This document shows positions 57,345 to 64,000 of a stretch of 64,000 bases of DNA, piece after piece. Made by a program: the position numbers and the translations under genes. Position 1 is the first letter of the stretch, and the number at the start of each line of letters is the position of its first letter. This stretch comes from Gammaproteobacteria bacterium (GTDB lineage: Bacteria > Pseudomonadota > Gammaproteobacteria > SZUA-229), in NCBI GenBank assembly GCA_016744065.1, contig JADGFA010000016.1, forward strand, positions 1 through 64,000. Direction: 5' to 3'. The notes under the pieces were generated by a model that made no database searches, was not told where the DNA came from, and saw nothing but the letters and a program-made list of their open reading frames with translations.

Positions 57345-59264
57345 TTATTCCCATGACTGATAAAATGCCTGAACATCTTCTAAACGTTTACTCTGTGGCA
57401 TATCAGGCAAGCTCTCTATAAACACTTTTCCATAAGGTTTGGTTTTAAGGCGGTTATCACCGATCATAAGAACACCATAGTCTTTCATATCTCTAATTAA
57501 TCGACCTGCGCCCTGCTTCAGGGAAATGACTGCCTGTGGTAACTGATAGTCCATAAATGGATTACCGCCCTGTTTACGAATACCCTCTAGTCGTGCCTGC
57601 ATTACCGGGTCACCAGGGGATGCAAAAGGCAGCTTGTCAATTATAACGCAGGATAGTGCTTCCCCTCTCACATCAACACCCTCCCAAAAACTACTCGTCC
57701 CCAGTAAAATAGCATTCCCCAGTTCACGAAATTTTTCCAGTAATTGATGTTTAGGTAAACTGCCCTGAATTAAAATCGGGTATTCAACTTTTCGTTGTAA
57801 TAATTTTGCCGCATCATTAAGTGCTCGGTAACTGGTAAACAATAAAAAAGCTCTGCCCTTACTCGCCTGCAACACAGGAATTGCCTGCTGAATTAATTTT
57901 TCGGTATAATCAAAACTTGCAGGTTCAGGTAAGGTATCAGGTAAAAACAATAAAGATTGCTGCTGGTAATCAAATGGACTATTCCAGTTACCCTTTTCAT
58001 AAGAATCAAGGCCTAAGCGCTGGGCAAAGTGATCAAAATCGTGGCCAACCTCCAGTGTTGCAGAGGTAAAGACCCAACTGCCTGGCAGGGCATTTCTTTG
58101 CTGTTTAAACAATGCGGCAATATCAATAGGAGTTGAATGTAAAACAAAACCCTTACTATAGGTTTCATACCAGAAGATTGAAGTAACTTCATTGTCTGGC
58201 TCTTCACCATAAGAACTAAACCCCTGGAATATTTCCAGACAGCGAACAGCACACTGCTCTAGTCCTTTTCCCCTATCCGCCACATCCTGTAAAATATCAG
58301 TTAAATTTTGAAAATCATTTAATAACTTTTCTTTTGCTTTTTGTAATGCTGGCTTGTATCTTATTTTTGCCCAGCTATCTCGCTGATTATCCGTCCCCAG
58401 GGCCAGGCGAAACTGCGCCATATCTGTTTTTAACTCATCACATGCATCACGTATTTCTGCAACTTCTGGTGCATCTTTTAATTGTTCCGCAATACAGTCA
58501 CTAATCAAGTTATTGACCTGTCGGCTGCTCGAGCCTTTACCAAAAAAACGTGCAGCCACTTCTGGCAACTGATGTGCTTCATCAATAATAAACGTTTCAG
58601 CAGCCGGTAATAGTTCTCCAAAACCTTCTTCTTTTATCGCCATATCGGCAAGTAAAAGGTGGTGATTAACCACAACCACATCGGCTTCCTGCGCATCCTT
58701 TCGCGCCTTAACCACAAAACAGTCGGACCAGTCAGTACACTCACTTCCTAAACAGTTATCAGAGGTTGAGGTGACAATTGGCCACACTCTGGCATCTTCT
58801 GAAATTTCTGACATTTCTGCTAAATCACCACAATGTGTTGATTTAGACCATTGCCTGATTCTAGTTAAATGATCCTGAGTTTCTCGGCTTAAAAATGCCT
58901 GTTGATGTGCAATATCAAGACGATATTTACATAAATAATTAGCCCGCCCCTTTAATAATGAACAGGGTAAATCAATGTTCAGGGCTTTTTTTACCAGAGG
59001 AATATCGGTATGAAATAACTGATCCTGCAAATGGCGGGTACCAGTAGAAATAATAACTTTACGACTGGATATAATAGCAGGTACAAGATAAGCAAATGTC
59101 TTTCCAATACCCGTTCCCGCTTCCGCTATAAGCACTTTCCTGTTTTCAATCACCTTTTCAATTGCAGAACTTAATGCCTGTTGCCCGGAACGCGCCGTAA
59201 AGCCATCAAGTAATTCAGAAAATGCACCATGATCACTCAACAGCTCAGCTGATTTACTCACCAA
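57345..59264 (-). CDS. XPD-type ATP-dependent helicase (YoaA/DinG family)
   Basis: 639 aa. It has Walker A IAEAGTGIGKTFAYLVPA and the DEAH box IIDEAHQLPEVA. An iron-sulfur cluster region has cysteines in CSLLKGRANYLCKYR and CLGSECTDWSDCF. C-terminal helicase motifs include FLLFTSYRALNDAAK and QGAGRLIRDMKDYGV. The length matches YoaA rather than DinG. It acts in DNA repair or removal of DNA structures, and in E. coli YoaA works with HolC. It overlaps the TPR lipoprotein gene by 11 bp. Confidence 0.93.
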   Translation of the reverse strand: MVSKSAELLSDHGAFSELLDGFTARSGQQALSSAIEKVIENRKVLIAEAGTGIGKTFAYLVPAIISSRKVIISTGTRHLQDQLFHTDIPLVKKALNIDLPCSLLKGRANYLCKYRLDIAHQQAFLSRETQDHLTRIRQWSKSTHCGDLAEMSEISEDARVWPIVTSTSDNCLGSECTDWSDCFVVKARKDAQEADVVVVNHHLLLADMAIKEEGFGELLPAAETFIIDEAHQLPEVAARFFGKGSSSRQVNNLISDCIAEQLKDAPEVAEIRDACDELKTDMAQFRLALGTDNQRDSWAKIRYKPALQKAKEKLLNDFQNLTDILQDVADRGKGLEQCAVRCLEIFQGFSSYGEEPDNEVTSIFWYETYSKGFVLHSTPIDIAALFKQQRNALPGSWVFTSATLEVGHDFDHFAQRLGLDSYEKGNWNSPFDYQQQSLLFLPDTLPEPASFDYTEKLIQQAIPVLQASKGRAFLLFTSYRALNDAAKLLQRKVEYPILIQGSLPKHQLLEKFRELGNAILLGTSSFWEGVDVRGEALSCVIIDKLPFASPGDPVMQARLEGIRKQGGNPFMDYQLPQAVISLKQGAGRLIRDMKDYGVLMIGDNRLKTKPYGKVFIESLPDMPQSKRLEDVQAFYQSWE

Positions 59265-59721
59265 TCAGCTCCTGTGAATGCGGGGAAATAGATAAATCAG
59301 AATTAATTATTTTGTCATTAAACGTTTTTAACTGGAGATTATCCCTGACCATACTGTTAGATCTTTTGGCATGTTGTTTTGCCTGCTCAAGATGCCCCTG
59401 CTTTAAATAGACCTGCGCCATACTTGACCAGACCTCCGCATACCGAGGGTTAATACGTATTGCTCTTTCAAGTGTAACAATTGCACCCGATAAATTATTT
59501 TTTAAATACTGTGCATTAGATTGAGCCAGTAACAGTTTAATCACATCCGGTAAATTAGCGCTATCAGATACTGGCAGAATGCCATTAACTGGTTTCTCAA
59601 CTATTGACACTGGCGCACAGCCAGATAAACATAATAATGATATCTGTAATAACGAAAACAGTAATAGTGTATTTAATTGAAGAAACTTTTGATTTGTTCG
59701 ATGAATCCTGCTGATTTGCAT
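59254..59721 (-). CDS. TPR lipoprotein
   Basis: 155 aa. The N-terminus is long before the lipobox (LLCLSGC, Cys about 35), and it begins inside the end of the PBP1b gene (49-bp overlap). The mature part has two TPR repeats (about 70-135, including LKNNLSGAIVTLERAIRINP and AEVWSSMAQVYLKQGHLEQA). It is co-transcribed with PBP1b and the helicase. It might act as a PBP activator-like factor in the envelope, inferred only from position and architecture. Confidence 0.8.
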   Translation of the reverse strand: MQISRIHRTNQKFLQLNTLLLFSLLQISLLCLSGCAPVSIVEKPVNGILPVSDSANLPDVIKLLLAQSNAQYLKNNLSGAIVTLERAIRINPRYAEVWSSMAQVYLKQGHLEQAKQHAKRSNSMVRDNLQLKTFNDKIINSDLSISPHSQELIGE

Positions 59722-62018
59722 GCGGCTTTCTCTGTGGGCTCAGACCCCTGAATAAAAGGTAATTCTACCGCACCCAGACAATTTTTATTAGATAAACCAC
59801 CACTTACTTCATCAATCCACTGGTTATTTATTCCCTCTGGCTGAATCATAGATAAACCACGACGATCTAAGTGTTTGAATAAGTCAGTCCACAATCTTAA
59901 GGCACCTGATGAACCCGTTAAACCCGTGCTGCCATTATCATCCCGACCAATCCATACAACAGCTAACTGATCATCTGAAAACCCTGCGAACCAGCTATCA
60001 CGCAAGTCATCTGTTGTACCCGTTTTTCCCGCTACAGCCTGCGGAAATGCATTTACCAGTGATTTTGCCGTACCGGTCTGAGTCACCTTATGCAAAACAT
60101 GATTAACAAGATAAATCGCCTTCTCATCTATCGCTTTATCTGATTTTAACGGATAACGCTTAAGAGGAAGCCCGTCTTTATTCAAAACTTCACGAATAAC
60201 TTTCAAAGGAACATTAAAGCCGCCGGCAGCAAATGTCTGATACATATTAGCAACATCAAAAGGAGACAGGCTGAATGCCCCCAGTGTCATAGAGGGATAA
60301 GCAGGAACGTCTCTTTTAACACCTAAATGATGCAATGTATCCGATATATCAGACAAGCCTATATCAAGCCCTAAACGTACCGTAGGTACATTACGCGACT
60401 TTTTTAATGCATCAGCAAGCAAGATATTACCTGTAAACTTTTTATCATAATTCTGCGGTGACCAGATCTGCTCTTTTGATGTTTTAATATGCAATGGACT
60501 ATCATCTAACAGACTCGCCAGAGTATATTTCTCAGGTTGCTGCAATGCAGTTAAATAAATTGCCGGTTTAATCAATGAACCAATCTGACGTACTGCATCA
60601 AGTGAACGATTAAAGCCAGAAAATTCAGGTTTCCTGTCTGAGACCATTGCCTGAATTTCACCCTGTTGACTTGATGCCACAATCAACGAAGCCTGCAAGT
60701 TTTCAACGGATACATTTGTCTTTTCTAACTGAGCAATAACACGCTTAACACTCGCCTCTGCCTGGACCTGTATTAACGGATCAATACTGGTAAATATATT
60801 CAGACCTGAAGACTTTAAATCACTATCGTCATAATCTTGCTTTAACTGACGTTTTACAAGATCAATTAAAGCTGGAAATCGATTAGCTGAAAAGCGTGGC
60901 TTATTAGCCAGATCTAAATTTAAAGCTTTATATTTATTTAACTGAACCTGATTTAAAGCACCCTGCTCATACATTAATTTCAAAACCTGGTTACGCCTGT
61001 TCTTTGCTCTTGCCTCATGTCGCCTGGGTTCATACCAGGATGGCCCTTTAACCAGCCCAACCAACATTGCAATTTGATCACGTCTCAGTTTTCTAAGTGA
61101 AGTAGCAAAATAATACTGACTCGCCAGTTCAAAACCATGAATCTGTTGCCCACCATTCTGCCCCAGATAAACTTCATTTATATAGGTTTCAAGAATAACT
61201 GATTTGTCATAATTAATTTCTAATAATAAAGCCATTAATGCTTCGTTAATTTTCCGTGTCAATGTTCGTTCAGGTGAAAGAAATAAATTCTTAACTAACT
61301 GTTGAGTTAAAGTACTGCCACCCTGTACTGTTTCCCCTGCCATAATATTAGCAATCATTGCACGCAATATTGAGCGTGGATCTACACCCCAGTGCTGATA
61401 GAATCGTCTGTCTTCTACAGCAAGCAATGCAAGCACCAGATTATCTGGCACTTCATCCAGTCTAATCAGCTCTCGCTCCTGTTTTGTCGATGGATATATA
61501 CCCGCAATTTTAACCGGTTCCATCCGAAAAAGAGCCAATGTTTCATCTGAATATAATTTATGTAGAACACCAATCTGGTTATTATAAATACTTAATCTAA
61601 TTCCCTGGGATTTTTGTACACCATCCCAATAGGTAAAATCACGACTAATTAATTCAAAATGACTATTATTTAAAACACGATACTGACCCGGCTTAGTTGG
61701 TCGATTAATAACCTGGGTATATCCTGTTTGCCTCAACTCTGACTTGAGCTGTTCAATGGTTAAAACTTTACCCTGATATAACTCTAATGGCCTTGCAAAC
61801 ACATGTGATGGTAGCGACCAGATACGGCCCGACATTTTATCTGTTATCTTGAAATTCAAATAAGCCAGATAGGCGACGAATAATAATATAACAACAATAA
61901 GCCCGATAAAAAAATAGCGACTGAACAAAACTTTTTTAATACTAATTTTTTTTATTGTTTTTTTTGATTTTTTCTTTCTACTCGTTTTTTTATTAGTTTT
62001 TGGCTTTTGTTTTGACAT
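59673..62018 (-). CDS. mrcB: Penicillin-binding protein 1B (bifunctional transglycosylase/transpeptidase)
   Basis: 781 aa. A basic cytoplasmic tail (KKTSRKKKSKKTIKK) precedes a transmembrane helix at about 33-52 and a UB2H-like region. The GT51 domain has EDRRFYQHWGVDPRSILRAM with catalytic Glu and QGGSTLTQQLVKNLFLSPER. The transpeptidase has SxxK in GSLIKPAIYL, SRN in KSRNVP and KTGTTDD. It polymerises and crosslinks peptidoglycan at the inner membrane. Confidence 0.96.
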   Translation of the reverse strand: MSKQKPKTNKKTSRKKKSKKTIKKISIKKVLFSRYFFIGLIVVILLFVAYLAYLNFKITDKMSGRIWSLPSHVFARPLELYQGKVLTIEQLKSELRQTGYTQVINRPTKPGQYRVLNNSHFELISRDFTYWDGVQKSQGIRLSIYNNQIGVLHKLYSDETLALFRMEPVKIAGIYPSTKQERELIRLDEVPDNLVLALLAVEDRRFYQHWGVDPRSILRAMIANIMAGETVQGGSTLTQQLVKNLFLSPERTLTRKINEALMALLLEINYDKSVILETYINEVYLGQNGGQQIHGFELASQYYFATSLRKLRRDQIAMLVGLVKGPSWYEPRRHEARAKNRRNQVLKLMYEQGALNQVQLNKYKALNLDLANKPRFSANRFPALIDLVKRQLKQDYDDSDLKSSGLNIFTSIDPLIQVQAEASVKRVIAQLEKTNVSVENLQASLIVASSQQGEIQAMVSDRKPEFSGFNRSLDAVRQIGSLIKPAIYLTALQQPEKYTLASLLDDSPLHIKTSKEQIWSPQNYDKKFTGNILLADALKKSRNVPTVRLGLDIGLSDISDTLHHLGVKRDVPAYPSMTLGAFSLSPFDVANMYQTFAAGGFNVPLKVIREVLNKDGLPLKRYPLKSDKAIDEKAIYLVNHVLHKVTQTGTAKSLVNAFPQAVAGKTGTTDDLRDSWFAGFSDDQLAVVWIGRDDNGSTGLTGSSGALRLWTDLFKHLDRRGLSMIQPEGINNQWIDEVSGGLSNKNCLGAVELPFIQGSEPTEKAACKSAGFIEQIKSFFN

Positions 62019-62160
62019 ATATTATATTACAGGTTATCACTTTGAATAAAAACAGGAAACGACTCGAAACTTAAACCGAACACTCCATCATAGTGTGCCA
62101 CCGCTACATATTTTTACAACAGGTAATTCATTGTTTTGAGAAGTCCTAAACAATCCGGAT

Positions 62161-62198
62161 AAATAAAAAAGGGCATCAAAAGATACCCTTTTTTATTT
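62161..62198. terminator. Intrinsic terminator near the Sel1 gene
   Basis: Stem AAATAAAAAAGGGCATC / GATACCCTTTTTTATTT with a 4-nt loop and one mismatch. A/T tracts flank it on both sides. It lies 16 bp downstream of the Sel1-repeat gene stop. Confidence 0.9.
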
Positions 62199-62213
62199 CA
62201 ATTGTAACAATGC

Positions 62214-63140
62214 TTATCTACAGGTTGAGAGAAATCGTGCAGACCGCCCCTTACATGGGTCTGACTCAAATGATGCTTTTTCTTTTACTGCTTTATCATT
62301 TTTAGCCTTATGAGCTATTTCTGCCGCCTTTGCTTCTTTAGCCTTACGCTCTCTTTCAGCTTCAGCAGCCTGCTGCCGCTCTTTTCTTAACTTAACTCTT
62401 TCATCTGCAACAACTTTACGATCTTTTTCAATACGCCTACGTTGCTCTAAAGCCTTTTTTGTTTCAGCATTTTTATCTGACTTATATCTAGCAGCTGCAA
62501 TTTTACGCTTCTTCTCAGCCTCTTTGCGTTTAACCGCTTTAAGGCGCTTTTCTTCTGCTTTACGCTGCCTGGAAACTTCAAGTGCAGTAGCAGCTTGTTT
62601 TTTAGCTTTTTTCTCTCTAATACGAGCTAATTCTTCTTCTACAGCAATAGCATCATGCTCTGCTTCAGATACGCCGTTAAATGTTGCTTTATTTAACCAG
62701 GTCAATGCATTATTCAGGCTTTTGGGAACACCGACACCAGCAGCATACATTTTCCCAAGAAAATACTGTGCATTAGGGTTTCCAGATGCCGATTCCTGTC
62801 GAAGCACACCCAGCTGAGATTTAGTAAAATCATTTAAACCATTGGATTGAATCTCAAGATAAAGCAATTTATAACCGGCCTTTTTATGCCCCTGTTTAGC
62901 CGCTTTCTCAAACCAGACCTGAGCTACCTGTAAATCTTTATTAACACCCGTGCCTGTTTCATACATTTCACCCACTTTATACTGTGCTTCAGGATTACCC
63001 TGTTCAGCCAGTTTTATCTGAAATCGAAAAACACCAGCAGATAAATCGAATAAATAAACGGGAACCGCTGATGAATTCACCGGCACTAACAAACCTAGCA
63101 TTAGGCTAATTTTAAAAATAAAGACTAATATATTTCGCAT
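62214..63140 (-). CDS. Sel1-repeat protein with Lys/Arg/Glu-rich coiled coil
   Basis: 308 aa with a signal peptide (about 1-25). Two Sel1-like repeats follow: GNPEAQYKVGEMYETGTGVN (about 48-85) and GNPNAQYFLGKMYAAGVGVP (about 120-155). Residues about 165-285 form a highly charged Lys/Arg/Glu/Ala coiled coil. The C-terminus SFESDPCKGRSARFLSTCR has a cysteine pair that could form a disulfide in the periplasm. No family is recognised for the whole; the combination may bind envelope components. Confidence 0.75.
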   Translation of the reverse strand: MRNILVFIFKISLMLGLLVPVNSSAVPVYLFDLSAGVFRFQIKLAEQGNPEAQYKVGEMYETGTGVNKDLQVAQVWFEKAAKQGHKKAGYKLLYLEIQSNGLNDFTKSQLGVLRQESASGNPNAQYFLGKMYAAGVGVPKSLNNALTWLNKATFNGVSEAEHDAIAVEEELARIREKKAKKQAATALEVSRQRKAEEKRLKAVKRKEAEKKRKIAAARYKSDKNAETKKALEQRRRIEKDRKVVADERVKLRKERQQAAEAERERKAKEAKAAEIAHKAKNDKAVKEKASFESDPCKGRSARFLSTCR

Positions 63141-63255
63141 ATATCACATTATCCACAAACTGTTTAGAATCCTTTTTATAAAAACTTCCTATAAAGATTT
63201 ATAGGAAGCGTCACTTAACTGTATTTCATATTTTTATTATTATGAATGATATCTT

Positions 63256-64000
63256 TTAAAAAATAACATCAATAGCAGCACTGATTAATGTCGCACTATC
63301 ACCATTACTAAAATCAGCAGGTAAGCCAGTACCAACAGAGCCCTGGGCAGAGTCAACAAACAAACCGTTACTATTTGCAGATAAGTCTGGCTCTATTGTC
63401 TGAACCTCAAATTTAAATGCCGCACTATCATTAATTTCGTACCTGAGACCTAAAGTAATTGAATCCTGTGTTGTACCCGAACTTCCACCTGTAACCGGTT
63501 CAGCTTCAGAATTAGCAATGGTTAAATGCGGCATAAACTTACCCATACGATAACCAACCGTTACATACCAGGCATCCTGATCTGCAAAAAGCTGATCCAT
63601 AGCAGGTGTTGTCGCACCTGGTACGGCAACATCGGACTCAATATCCCGGGTAACAAACTCTGCATAACCAACAAAATTATTTATATCTGTTGATAAACCA
63701 AAGCTCATCAGTTCAGCTGTTCCCTCAGAAGTAATCCCACCACTAACGGATACATCTGTTGTTAATAAACTAACCTGCACGGTAAAACTTCTTGACGCTA
63801 ACTGAACTGCAGCACCATAAAAGTTTGATGCATCAAAAGTCAATCCAGGGTTATTTGGCACGGCCTCATTATTCGAGCCCAGATAAGGCTGAACGGTTAA
63901 CCCCATACCACCGATATCCATCTGAATTAATGCTTCAAAACCATTTATCGTATTAATTGGGTTATTACGATAAACCTCCTGAGGTGGTCGAATCCAGGGG
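63256..64000 (-). CDS. Outer-membrane porin-like protein (partial, 5' end outside window)
   Basis: The frame is open to the window end and continues upstream of the ATG at 63921: the preceding codons read WIRPPQEVYRNNPINTINGF, the pattern of periplasmic-facing barrel starts in porins of sulfur-oxidising gammaproteobacteria. The visible 248 or so residues alternate hydrophobic and polar strands and end in an Ile-Phe C-terminus (SAAIDVIF), typical for BAM-recognised barrels. The signal peptide lies outside. The transport substrate is unknown. Confidence 0.8.
   Translation of the reverse strand, partial: PWIRPPQEVYRNNPINTINGFEALIQMDIGGMGLTVQPYLGSNNEAVPNNPGLTFDASNFYGAAVQLASRSFTVQVSLLTTDVSVSGGITSEGTAELMSFGLSTDINNFVGYAEFVTRDIESDVAVPGATTPAMDQLFADQDAWYVTVGYRMGKFMPHLTIANSEAEPVTGGSSGTTQDSITLGLRYEINDSAAFKFEVQTIEPDLSANSNGLFVDSAQGSVGTGLPADFSNGDSATLISAAIDVIF

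Noticed and set aside
1-64000. CRISPR array, insertion sequence, prophage or integron
   Set aside because: No spaced direct repeats, transposase, integrase, or phage structural genes were seen.

Overview
The window is an AT-rich chromosomal segment of a gammaproteobacterium, most likely a sulfur oxidiser. The backbone gene order is gammaproteobacterial: recX-recA with alaS, lysC and csrA; mutS; nadK-recN; yceD-rpmF-plsX-fabH; lysS-prfB; thiL-pgpA. A Gly/Asn/Tyr-rich secreted protein resembling sulfur globule proteins points to sulfur storage. No rRNA, CRISPR array, insertion sequence or prophage was seen. There are two tRNA genes (Arg-ACG and Ser-GCT), plus the 5' remnant of a second tRNA-Ser.

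Region 1 (1-12.2 kb) is an exopolysaccharide locus of the exosortase A (XrtA)-associated type. A minus-strand operon runs Wza-like export lipoprotein, chain-length protein, tyrosine-kinase-like ATPase, outer-membrane beta-barrel, ExeA-like ATPase, FemAB-like acetyltransferase, polysaccharide deacetylase and a Wzx-type flippase cut by the window edge. A J-domain membrane protein, the initiating sugar transferase and a UDP-sugar dehydrogenase flank it. No exosortase or PEP-CTERM substrate gene lies in the window. The kinase-like protein has lost the P-loop lysine.

Region 2 (12.3-30.6 kb) is housekeeping: tRNAs, an acyltransferase, csrA, lysC, alaS, recX, recA, a BrxR/CapW-like WYL regulator divergent from recA, a thpR gene broken by a one-base frameshift, an orphan AMP-ligase, pncC/cinA, a Bax-like glucosaminidase, mutS, nadK and recN.

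Region 3 (30.6-43.3 kb) is the most unusual part. About 11 kb of minus-strand genes encode an SCP2-like protein, an RND adaptor and pump with odd low-complexity insertions or tails, two unrecognised secreted proteins, the sulfur-globule-like protein, a periplasmic DUF4412/LolA-like protein, a ParA-type ATPase, a membrane TPR protein and a membrane coiled-coil protein with four cysteines spaced exactly seven residues apart. A divergent sigma-54 activator precedes it. Its intergenic region holds a textbook -24/-12 promoter facing the cluster and a perfect 20-bp palindrome at enhancer distance. Two imperfect copies of the palindrome core lie upstream of the sulfur-globule-like gene. I propose a co-regulated system for export and spatial handling of sulfur globules or another hydrophobic cargo; this is inference.

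Region 4 (43.3-64 kb) is again mostly housekeeping: a GGDEF protein with a degenerate active site, fabH-plsX-rpmF-yceD, maf/yceF, a cNMP-binding protein, an AI-2E family permease, a retropepsin-like protease, pgpA-thiL, lysS, prfB with its programmed +1 frameshift, tsaB, a DinG/YoaA helicase, a TPR lipoprotein, PBP1b, a Sel1-repeat protein and a porin-like protein cut by the window end.
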